Positions 1 to 5,790 of a stretch of 20,240 bases of DNA are shown one piece after another. Position numbers and translations under genes: made by a program. The notes below the pieces were generated by a model. It did not search any database. It was not told where the DNA came from and saw only the letters and a program-made list of their open reading frames with translations. The stretch comes from Desulfobacteraceae bacterium (GTDB taxonomy: Bacteria > Desulfobacterota > Desulfobacteria > Desulfobacterales > Desulfobacteraceae): assembly GCA_022712835.1 (NCBI GenBank), contig JAFLJU010000161.1, forward strand, positions 1 to 20,240, in the 5' to 3' direction. The first letter of the stretch is position 1, and each line of letters starts with the position of its first letter.

Positions 1-27
1 CTCAGCACCTTAATTAAAGGAGAAATC

Positions 28-462
28 ATGGGGAAAATTTTAGTCGTTTTTGCAACAAGGTCCGATGAAACAAAGGGGATTGCCAACCTTATCGGTGAAG
101 GGGTTCGAATGGCGGGTCACGAAGCTGAGATCAAAAAAATAAGCGAGATCAAAAACGAAGAAGATTTAAAGGGGTATGACGGGTATGTTTTTGGATCGGC
201 CACCTATCATGGGGAGATGATTACCTCCATGAAGCAACTGCTGTTCATTGCGGAAAGAGCTGAATTGAAAGGAAAACCCGGCGGGGCATTTGGTGCCTAT
301 GGCTGGAGCGGAGAAGCACCGGGACGGATTTTTGATACCATGGCCAACATTTACGGAATGAACATGGCTTTGGCAGGCCCTTTGATGCTCAAAGCCAGCT
401 GGGTAGAAGGAGGGATGAAAGCATCCCAGGAATATGGGAAGAGCATAGCCGCCATGATTTAA
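28..462 (+). CDS. Stand-alone flavodoxin-domain protein
   Basis: A 144-residue protein made of a single flavodoxin-like domain, expected to bind FMN and act as a cytoplasmic electron carrier. Seen: a beta strand followed by the phosphate-binding loop TRSDETKGIA (residues 11-20), then GSATYHGEM near residue 57 and AFGAYGWSGEAPGRI near residue 89, which match flavin-contacting loops. The last motif is almost the same as AFGSYGWSGEAV in the flavodoxin domain of the flavodiiron protein at 4192-5388, so this resembles a free-standing copy of that domain type more than a classical long-chain flavodoxin. The start is supported by AAAGGAG eight bases upstream of the ATG. It is the first complete gene of a + strand run, with the thioredoxin remnant 11 bases downstream. 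Its partner is unknown; oxygen or peroxide reductases nearby are plausible. Confidence 0.9.
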   Translation: MGKILVVFATRSDETKGIANLIGEGVRMAGHEAEIKKISEIKNEEDLKGYDGYVFGSATYHGEMITSMKQLLFIAERAELKGKPGGAFGAYGWSGEAPGRIFDTMANIYGMNMALAGPLMLKASWVEGGMKASQEYGKSIAAMI

Positions 463-473
463 AGGGGGAACCG

Positions 474-609
474 ATGTCTGATTACCATTATGATTGCCTG
501 CCCATCCTACCGGGCCAAAAATCGGGTGCCCATTACCCGAATTACACAAATCCTGGTGGGAGCATTGCCAAAAGAGCAGATAGAAGAAGCCATTGAATCA
601 ATTATTTGA
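474..609 (+). pseudogene. Probable thioredoxin remnant (zinc-ribbon N-terminus joined to Trx C-terminus, frameshifted)
   Basis: The flavodoxin gene is followed by an AAAGGGGG ribosome-binding site and an ATG at 474 that opens MSDYHYDC and then runs for 40 codons of unconvincing sequence. One frame over (codons from 490 to the TGA at 607-609) the DNA reads CPSYRAKNRVPITRI and then GALPKEQIEEAIESII. The first part resembles the N-terminal CPxCxxxNRVP zinc ribbon of thioredoxin 2 (TrxC), with the second Cys as Tyr. The second resembles the C-terminal helix of thioredoxins (GALPKxQ...). The catalytic WCGPC region is absent. Skipping one base near 496-500 joins the start to this frame. I infer a thioredoxin gene that lost about 100 internal codons and gained a frameshift. 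It could instead be a chance small ORF. Confidence 0.45.
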
Positions 610-1564
610 AATAAAAGATCCTATTTTTCTTGAATGGGTGAATAGCCTTTGGGGGATTGAATTTAGACGAGTCCGCCGGGAATTTGATATACAGGGGAGC
701 CCGGAGAGATCCTTGTCCCGGGTCGTTATTGAAACAATTACCGGCCAGCTTTTTCTCATGGAAAAATTTGATCGGGAAAAGTTTGCTGTCCGGGAGAGGG
801 TCGCCCGCACCATTGACCATTTGAATTGCCAGGGCCTTTCAACGGCATTGGGGGGGCAACGAACATTAAAAGGCGAGTTTTTGCCCTTTTTCAAGGGAGG
901 GTGTTTTCAAATATCCCCCTTTTTGGATAGCACTGGGGTGGCCCGTCCTGACTGGCTTGCTTCGGCTGAGATAGGCAAGAATATGGGGATGTTTTTGATC
1001 CAGATGGCAGGGGCTTCCAAGAGCCTTCCGACACAAATTGCCTTTCCGGGTTTCTCCATAAAAACCTATATCATAAAATTGTTCTCAGATATGTCCTGTC
1101 ATGACCCTAAAATGTATGATCGGTATGCCCCGTTTTTGGAATTTCTTGAGCAAGATTTCATGGGGGCCCATGATCAACTGGTCCAGACTTTTTGTCACGG
1201 GGATTTTCATCCTCTGAATGTGCTTTGGGACCAGAACCGCATACGGGCTGTCATTGACTGGGAATTCACCGGCCTGAAACCCGATTGTTATGATGCGGCC
1301 AACCTGGTGGGATGCGCAGGGATCGAAAATCCTGAAGGACTTGGCATGCCCATGGTTACCACCTTTTTGCGTCAGCTCAAGGCCGCCGGGATTATAAGTC
1401 CCACAGGCTGGCAGTATTTCCCCGAATATATTCTGGCCCTGCGGTTTGCCTGGCTTTCAGAATGGCTTCGAAAAAAAGATGGGGAAATGCTGGAATTGGA
1501 GGCGGTGTATATGGGGGTTCTTGTTCGTCATATGGAAGAGTTGCGCAGTATCTGGGAGATATAG
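593..1564 (+). CDS. Aminoglycoside phosphotransferase (APH)-fold kinase, substrate unknown
   Basis: A 323-residue soluble protein of the APH/choline kinase-like family (PF01636). Seen: the catalytic loop HGDFHPLNVL with catalytic Asp204 and Asn209, and the metal-binding IDWEF with Asp222 in place of the DFG motif, followed by PDCYDAAN. These give an ATP-dependent small-molecule kinase fold. The N-terminal lobe (about 1-110) is only weakly recognisable, and an expected Lys is hard to place. The start chosen is TTG at 593, because a stop lies only nine bases upstream of it in the same frame (581-583) and the first ATG is 55 codons in; the ribosome-binding site is weak (AGAAGAAG). The start overlaps the thioredoxin remnant. 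The gene lies between redox genes and is followed 26 bases later by a rhodanese-ferritin gene. Nothing here shows antibiotic resistance; homoserine, choline, sugar or another metabolite could be the substrate. Confidence 0.75.
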   Translation: MNQLFEIKDPIFLEWVNSLWGIEFRRVRREFDIQGSPERSLSRVVIETITGQLFLMEKFDREKFAVRERVARTIDHLNCQGLSTALGGQRTLKGEFLPFFKGGCFQISPFLDSTGVARPDWLASAEIGKNMGMFLIQMAGASKSLPTQIAFPGFSIKTYIIKLFSDMSCHDPKMYDRYAPFLEFLEQDFMGAHDQLVQTFCHGDFHPLNVLWDQNRIRAVIDWEFTGLKPDCYDAANLVGCAGIENPEGLGMPMVTTFLRQLKAAGIISPTGWQYFPEYILALRFAWLSEWLRKKDGEMLELEAVYMGVLVRHMEELRSIWEI

Positions 1565-1590
1565 GTAAACAAAAGGGGGAGAACACAATA

Positions 1591-2418
1591 ATGCGGGAAT
1601 TAACAGCTGAGCAATTGAAACAATTGATGGCGGGCAGCAAGGAAAATGCGTTTTTAATCGTGGATGTCCGCCAGGCTTCCGAATACCGTTTGGACCATAT
1701 TCCCGGGGCTGTCAATATCCCCCTTGGTGAGGTTGAGTTTGATCCCTTTGTTTTTGATGAGAAACGCAAGGTGATTTTTTATTGCCGTAATGGCTGCCGA
1801 TCAAAGGTGGCAGCCGTAATAGCCGCAGATTCAGGATTGGAAAAAGAAAATATTTTTCATTTACGAGGGGGGGTGAATGCCTATACCGGGGAAATTCTTT
1901 TGGATATCCCAAGGGTGGATCATTTTCCTTCCGGCATGAGGTTGGTGGAGATCTTAGAAAGAGCCATCAATTTTGAAAAAGGGGCGTTTCTTTTCTATGA
2001 CCGTGCCAAACAGATATTTAAAGGCACCCCTTTGTACGAGACCATGGTAAGTATGTCCCAGGCCGAGGTGGGCCATGCAAAGATTATATTCAAGGTACTG
2101 GATGCACTGGAACCAAGTGGTCTCTCTTTTGAACGGATTTTTGACATTTGTCTGGGCGATATCCTTGAGGGCGGGAAACCCATCGGCGAAATTGAGAAAT
2201 TTTTGGAAGCCGTGTCTCCTGAAAATAGAGTCGACATCATTGAATTTGCAATTGAGTTGGAGTTTTGCGCCTATGACCTGTATAAGGTCATGAGTGAAAA
2301 ATTAGGTGAAAAATTAAAAGACGCGGAGCTTAAAAATATGTTTTTAACCCTTGCCGAGGCTGAAAAAAATCATTTATCAATGCTGATCAACTGCTTAGAA
2401 CTCCTATACCCGGAGTGA
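1591..2418 (+). CDS. Rhodanese fused to ferritin-like (rubrerythrin-type) diiron domain
   Basis: A 275-residue two-domain protein. Residues 1-108 are a rhodanese domain: VDVRQASEYRLDHIPGAVNIP, then the active-site loop CRNGCRS with Cys65 as the persulfide-carrying residue, then the closing HLRGGVNAY. Residues 112-272 are a four-helix ferritin-like domain with two Glu/ExxH sets: Glu129 and EVGH (159-162), then IELEF (about 222-224) and EKNH (258-261). Such a pair would bind two irons and may act as a peroxidase or oxygen sensor-reductase, while the rhodanese handles sulfane sulfur. The same frame stays open upstream to 1462, but the ATG at 1591 has AAAAGGGGGAG upstream and gives a normal rhodanese N-terminus. 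It is the last gene of the + strand run. The in vivo electron donor is unknown. Confidence 0.9.
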   Translation: MRELTAEQLKQLMAGSKENAFLIVDVRQASEYRLDHIPGAVNIPLGEVEFDPFVFDEKRKVIFYCRNGCRSKVAAVIAADSGLEKENIFHLRGGVNAYTGEILLDIPRVDHFPSGMRLVEILERAINFEKGAFLFYDRAKQIFKGTPLYETMVSMSQAEVGHAKIIFKVLDALEPSGLSFERIFDICLGDILEGGKPIGEIEKFLEAVSPENRVDIIEFAIELEFCAYDLYKVMSEKLGEKLKDAELKNMFLTLAEAEKNHLSMLINCLELLYPE

Positions 2419-2875
2419 TCTGTTCCCATCCTATTTAAATCGAAAAACCTGAGGGTTGTTAAAAATAACAGTTTTTTAAGACTGCGGGTAATTATTCCTT
2501 GATTTTTTTGCCAGGGTTCTGATAAGAGTGAGATATTGGTTGTTCGTTTCAAATTTCTATTGCGATATTCATATAAAAGTTGTACCTGGGACATATGTGT
2601 GTTGGAGGGCTGTGTTTTTGAGACGTTTTTTTTGAGACAGGTCTGTGTCCGACGGAGCCCTTTGTTTGTTACCCATATCCCCAAATGTCTGTGAACCATG
2701 TTTATGATCGTCATTTTTAAAATTAATAGCGAATTGTTCGTATCTGGTACGATGTTTGCTCTTCTATATGCATAACGACTTGCACATAACGGCTTGTACA
2801 TAACGGCTTGTACATAACGGCTTGTGCATAGAGACAACTTAAAGACAGTCTCATCGAAATTTCAGGAGGGAAACA
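2419..2875. other. 457-base intergenic region with direct repeats
   Basis: No convincing gene on either strand. A weak hairpin just after 2418 (TGTTA/TAACA followed by TTTTTT, about 2457-2476) may end the upstream operon. TTTTTGAGAC occurs twice, 14 bases apart (2615 and 2629). Four tandem 14-base units lie at 2771-2826 (separate entry), 50 bases before the next start codon. A 155-codon open frame on the - strand here is read through these repeats and has no coding character. Confidence 0.6.
2771..2826. repeat. Four tandem 14-base direct repeats
   Basis: Units start at 2771, 2785, 2799 and 2813 with consensus CATAACGRCTTGYR. The last three differ from one another only at the final base and the first has two or three changes; a partial CATA follows. 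Each unit contains TTGTACA or TTGTGCA at its junction with the next. They sit 50-105 bases before the ATG at 2876. A regulator-binding array or a plain unstable minisatellite both fit; there is no spacer pattern as in CRISPR. Confidence 0.9.
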
Positions 2876-3115
2876 ATGTCTGAATCAAACAAAAAAAGAA
2901 AAAAAAGTCCTAGTGTCATGGAAGAGACGCCCCGTGTATCGGCCACAAATTTCTATGGGGCCCTGAAATCAAAAAATGAGATCTACTTTCAAATGGCCTC
3001 TCTTTTCAAAGAGGTGACCCGGGATGAAAAAAAGTTGAAAAATCAATGGATGGCAAAAATTTTATTGGCAAATCAACCAGATAGCCATGGTATTTGTGAT
3101 ATAAATAACATATAA
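2876..3115 (+). CDS. Small basic hypothetical protein
   Basis: A 79-residue protein I do not recognise. A strong ribosome-binding site, AGGAGG, stands seven bases before the ATG, which is the best reason to believe it is translated. Seen: a lysine-rich N-terminus (KKRKKS), then a predicted amphipathic helical stretch NEIYFQMASLFKEVTRDEKKL around residues 34-54, and a short tail ending in GICDINNI. The helix with Glu and DE residues faintly recalls the first helix of ferritin-like proteins, which are common around it, so it could be a truncated or diverged relative, but that is speculation. It has no signal peptide or membrane segment. The 14-base repeats upstream may control it; desulfoferrodoxin starts 105 bases downstream, behind its own likely promoter. 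Confidence 0.55.
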   Translation: MSESNKKRKKSPSVMEETPRVSATNFYGALKSKNEIYFQMASLFKEVTRDEKKLKNQWMAKILLANQPDSHGICDINNI

Positions 3116-3143
3116 AAATAATAGCTCTGTTTTTTTCTTTATC

Positions 3144-3174
3144 TATAATCAATGGCGTTCCCAAATCGTGGGAA
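3144..3174 (+). promoter_or_regulatory. Likely dfx promoter -10 with overlapping inverted repeat
   Basis: A perfect TATAAT lies at 3144-3149. Nine bases later is an inverted repeat, TTCCCA-5-TGGGAA (3158-3174), placed where transcription would start, 46 bases before the desulfoferrodoxin ATG. No good -35 box is visible at the usual distance, so an activator or a weak basal promoter is possible. The inverted repeat is a candidate repressor site. This is inference from position and sequence only. Confidence 0.4.
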
Positions 3175-3220
3175 TATGACTTATTCTTTAATAACCCTAT
3201 ATAAAAAAGGAGTGAATTAA

Positions 3221-3601
3221 ATGGCAGAAAAACTGGGTATTTATAAATGTGAGAAATGTGGCAATATTGTACAGGTTCTCCATGGAGAAACCCCACCGGT
3301 AATGTGTTGTGGACAGGCCATGGATCGGTTGGTGGAAAATACGGTGGATGCGGCGGTGGAAAAGCATATCCCGGTGATTGTAAAAGTGGATGGCGGTTAT
3401 CAGGTAAACGTTGGCAGTGTGGCCCACCCCATGACGGCGGATCATTGGATCGAATGGATTGAGCTTGTCAGTTGTGACGGCAATTATGTACAGCGTATGA
3501 TGCTGACCCCCACAAGCACCCCGGAAGCCACATTTAAAACTGATTCAGATAAGGTGGTTGCATTGGCCTATTGTAATCTGCACGGTCTCTGGAAGTCTTG
3601 A
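3221..3601 (+). CDS. dfx: Desulfoferrodoxin (superoxide reductase, two-iron type)
   Basis: A 126-residue cytoplasmic superoxide reductase: it reduces superoxide to hydrogen peroxide using electrons from rubredoxin, without making oxygen. Residues 1-36 are a desulforedoxin domain with Cys10, Cys13, Cys29 and Cys30 for the Fe(SCys)4 centre. Residues 38-126 are the neelaredoxin-like catalytic domain, with Glu47-Lys48-His49, His69 and His75 in HPMTADHWIEWI, and Cys118 and His121 in YCNLHGLW. These supply the Fe(His4Cys) site and the conserved Glu-Lys. All metal ligands of the class are present, and length and spacing are those of Desulfovibrio Dfx. AAAAAAGGAG precedes the ATG. The gene converges on the rubredoxin-roo operon and shares a terminator with it. 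Confidence 0.97.
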   Translation: MAEKLGIYKCEKCGNIVQVLHGETPPVMCCGQAMDRLVENTVDAAVEKHIPVIVKVDGGYQVNVGSVAHPMTADHWIEWIELVSCDGNYVQRMMLTPTSTPEATFKTDSDKVVALAYCNLHGLWKS

Positions 3602-3629
3602 TTTGTTATAAAGTCATTTCAGTGAATTA

Positions 3630-3676
3630 AACAAACCGCCTGGTCTTCTTTGGAAAACCAGGCGGTTTGTTTTTGT
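3630..3676. terminator. Strong hairpin terminator between convergent genes
   Basis: A perfect 15-bp stem pairs 3630-3644 (AACAAACCGCCTGGT) with 3657-3671, with a 12-base loop and then TTTTT on the + strand. This is a standard intrinsic terminator for desulfoferrodoxin. Read on the - strand the same stem lies downstream of the ferritin-like gene and is followed by TTTAATTC, so it probably serves both convergent units. Confidence 0.9.
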
Positions 3677-3692
3677 AATTTAGAACCTTTGC

Positions 3693-4166
3693 CTATTTAA
3701 ATTCCATCAGGCTTCCGGCAAGCATCTGGATATGACGCATTTCTTCTTTGATAATTTCATCAATTTTCGGTTTGCCCATTTTTTCAGAAATCAGCTCTTT
3801 CATGCCAAGATAAAAGGCAATGGAATCTTTTTCTGCTGTGATGGCAGAGGTCAGTATCCCTTTCATGGTGGTTTCCGGCTGGGCTTTTTCAAAAAAGACC
3901 CGGGTGTCGGCAAGGGCTTTCAGGTAGAGTGCACTCTCATTTTCCGGATCATATGTCATGGTTGAAATCTCTGAACCCTCAAGATCTTTTTGCATGGCGG
4001 CAAAGGTTAGCTCATGGGTGTCTTCCATTTCGGCAAGGCCCATAAGAAATTGTTTGTGATTCTTATCATCCACACGGTTGGCAGCTTCTCTGTAGAATTT
4101 TGCACCGTTTATTTCAATCTGTTTTGCTATTTCCAGAATGTCATTTGCATTGAACTCGTTCGCCAT
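3693..4166 (-). CDS. Ferritin-like diiron protein (rubrerythrin without rubredoxin domain)
   Basis: A 157-residue four-helix ferritin-like protein. Seen: Glu18 in the first helix, EMEDTH (Glu48, His51), Glu112 in AITAEKDSIAFY, and EEMRH (Glu142, His145), which form the two half-sites of a diiron centre. There is no C-terminal rubredoxin-like CxxC pair, so it would need an outside electron donor, most simply the rubredoxin in its own operon. Family members reduce hydrogen peroxide or sense oxygen; the exact activity cannot be read from sequence. The ATG is preceded by GGAGGG. It is the last gene of the rubredoxin-roo operon, starting 25 bases after the flavodiiron gene stops, and is followed by the shared hairpin terminator. 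Confidence 0.9.
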   Translation of the reverse strand: MANEFNANDILEIAKQIEINGAKFYREAANRVDDKNHKQFLMGLAEMEDTHELTFAAMQKDLEGSEISTMTYDPENESALYLKALADTRVFFEKAQPETTMKGILTSAITAEKDSIAFYLGMKELISEKMGKPKIDEIIKEEMRHIQMLAGSLMEFK

Positions 4167-4191
4167 TCTTCCCTCCGAATTTATTATATCG

Positions 4192-5388
4192 TTAAGATAA
4201 TTTCTCTTTGAGTGCTTTTGCCAGTTTTACCCCTAACTCAAAACAGCGTTCCAAATCTGCCTCATCCGGGACATATTGAACTTTAACACCCGGATCAATA
4301 ATGTTAAGTTTCATCTCTTCAAAATCTTTGTTTAATATTTTAACAGCTTCACCGCTCCATCCATAGGACCCAAAGGCCGCCGCTATCTTGTTCTGGGGAC
4401 GAAGTCCCTTTATATAGGTCATGACATCGGCAATCACAGGGAAAATACTATTGTTCAGTGTGGGGGACCCAACAGCTATGGCACCGGCATCCAATACTTC
4501 GGTCATGATATCGCTTCTATGCCATTTCCGGGTATTCATCAGCCGGACATTAACCTCTTCGGATTCAATCCCGCTGGTGATGGCCCGGGCCATTTTTGCG
4601 GTACTTTCCCACATGGAATCAAAGATGACCACTACTTTTTTGGTTGGTTCCTGTTTGGACCATGTGTCATAGGCGGTCAGGATCTTGGACGGATTGTCTC
4701 GCCAGAGAATACCGTGGTCCGGACAGATCATGTCGATCTTCAGGTTTAGCTTGGCCACATCCTTGAGCAATGCCTGGACCCTGGGGGAAAAATGAAGCAG
4801 GATGTTGGCATAGTATTTCCGGGCATGGGGCATGATCTCATCGCCAATCTCATCATCAAAGAACATGTCTCCGGCATAGTGCTGGCCAAAGGCATCACTG
4901 GAAAAGAGGATGGCCTCTTCGGCAAGATAGGTAAACATACTGTCCGGCCAGTGAAGCATTTTTGTATCAAGAAAGGAAAAGGTCCGGTTGCCAACTTTAA
5001 GCGTATCTCCGGTTCCCACCACCTGAAAATTGAATTTCCGGTTAAAGTGAGCTTCCAGGTTTTTAGCTCCCATTTTGGAACAATAAATGGGTTTGTCTTT
5101 CCCTATTTTATGCATCACCTTTGGAATGGCACCTGAATGGTCCATTTCCGTGTGGTTGCTGATGACAATGTCAATGAGTTTGGGGTCAATGATTCGGCTG
5201 ATATTGGCCAGAAGTTCATCTCCAAACCCTTCTTTAACCGTATCAATGAGAACGTTTTTTTCACCCAGAACCAGAAAGGCATTGTAGGTGGTGCCTTCGT
5301 AGGTTGAATATCCGTGAAAATCACGGATGTCCCAGTCCCGGCACCCAACAGAATATACCCCATCTGCTATTTCAAGGGGTTTATACAT
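4192..5388 (-). CDS. roo: Rubredoxin:oxygen oxidoreductase, flavodiiron protein (class A)
   Basis: A 398-residue cytoplasmic flavodiiron protein of the FprA/ROO type that reduces oxygen to water (some also reduce NO), taking electrons from rubredoxin. Residues 1-250 are a metallo-beta-lactamase-like domain whose ligands are all visible: HTEMDH (His79, Glu81, Asp83, His84), His146 in LHWPD, Asp165 in SSDAFGQH and His225 in CPDHGILW. Residues 251-398 are the flavodoxin domain, with FDSMWESTAKMA binding the FMN phosphate, GSPTLNNS and AFGSYGWSGEA. There is no fused rubredoxin or flavin reductase domain, as expected when rubredoxin is encoded alongside. The ATG has AGAGGT upstream. It starts 20 bases after the rubredoxin gene ends, matching the rubredoxin-roo arrangement known from Desulfovibrio gigas. 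Confidence 0.97.
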   Translation of the reverse strand: MYKPLEIADGVYSVGCRDWDIRDFHGYSTYEGTTYNAFLVLGEKNVLIDTVKEGFGDELLANISRIIDPKLIDIVISNHTEMDHSGAIPKVMHKIGKDKPIYCSKMGAKNLEAHFNRKFNFQVVGTGDTLKVGNRTFSFLDTKMLHWPDSMFTYLAEEAILFSSDAFGQHYAGDMFFDDEIGDEIMPHARKYYANILLHFSPRVQALLKDVAKLNLKIDMICPDHGILWRDNPSKILTAYDTWSKQEPTKKVVVIFDSMWESTAKMARAITSGIESEEVNVRLMNTRKWHRSDIMTEVLDAGAIAVGSPTLNNSIFPVIADVMTYIKGLRPQNKIAAAFGSYGWSGEAVKILNKDFEEMKLNIIDPGVKVQYVPDEADLERCFELGVKLAKALKEKLS

Positions 5389-5408
5389 GGTTATACCTCT
5401 TTAACATG

Positions 5409-5570
5409 TTAGTCATCCAGTTTCTCAAAATCTTCCTGGGCAGCACCACAAAGGGGGCAGACCCAGTCTTCGGGAAGGTCATCCCATGAAGTACCCGCAT
5501 CAACGCCATTATCAGGGTCTCCTTCAGCCGGGTCATATACATATCCGCAGGGGCATTCATATTTACTCAT
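5409..5570 (-). CDS. rub: Rubredoxin with shortened first Cys loop
   Basis: A 53-residue rubredoxin, the one-electron carrier expected to feed the flavodiiron protein encoded next, and possibly desulfoferrodoxin and the rubrerythrin-like proteins. The C-terminal metal loop is normal (WVCPLCGAA, CxxC). The N-terminal loop reads [11 protein letters not shown], that is C-x-C rather than the usual C-x-x-C; the codons are TGC CCC TGC GGA. All four cysteines are still present. The usual [21 protein letters not shown] core is intact. The frame is open further upstream, but the ATG at 5570 is chosen because GGAGG lies nine bases before it; an ATG two codons earlier is too close to that site. It heads the - strand operon. 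Confidence 0.95.
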   Translation of the reverse strand: MSKYECPCGYVYDPAEGDPDNGVDAGTSWDDLPEDWVCPLCGAAQEDFEKLDD

Positions 5571-5624
5571 AATCATTTTCCTCCAATACGTTAAAAAAAT
5601 TAATAAGCTATTGTTCAAAATCAA

Positions 5625-5652
5625 ATTTTAGGGTTGTGCAAAACTACTCCAA
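5625..5652 (-). promoter_or_regulatory. Tentative promoter of the rubredoxin-roo operon
   Basis: On the - strand TTGGAG (5652-5647) and TAAAAT (5630-5625) are 16 bases apart and about 55 bases before the rubredoxin start codon. The -10 is good and the -35 is a partial match. The region between this operon and the divergent gene at 5791 is AT-rich and offers other possibilities, so this is only a candidate. Confidence 0.3.
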
Positions 5653-5790
5653 AACACCGCAATATTTAATGCAAAGGACGTGCCTTGCAATGAGACCCCT
5701 ATTGAATGATAAAAAGGGTTTCAACTTCATTGGTATTATTATAGGATAAGATCCTTAAAATCAATAAATCATTTACCATAAAGAGATATC

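Noticed and set aside
166..549. 127-codon antisense frame opposite the flavodoxin
   Set aside because: Rich in Pro, Gly and His in the way of shadow frames; the + strand flavodoxin has clear motifs and a ribosome-binding site.
593..1564. Antibiotic (aminoglycoside) resistance gene
   Set aside because: Only the kinase fold is shared; there is no close match to resistance enzymes and the context is metabolic.
1462..1590. Longer N-terminus for the rhodanese-ferritin protein
   Set aside because: The extension overlaps the kinase gene and is low-complexity; ATG at 1591 has a good ribosome-binding site and the right domain start.
2771..2830. Possible CRISPR array
   Set aside because: The 14-base units are directly abutting with no spacers, and no cas gene is present.
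2370..2837. 155-codon open frame on the - strand across the intergenic repeats
   Set aside because: It is read through the 14-base repeats and overlaps the end of the rhodanese-ferritin gene; composition is not protein-like and no ribosome-binding site is evident.
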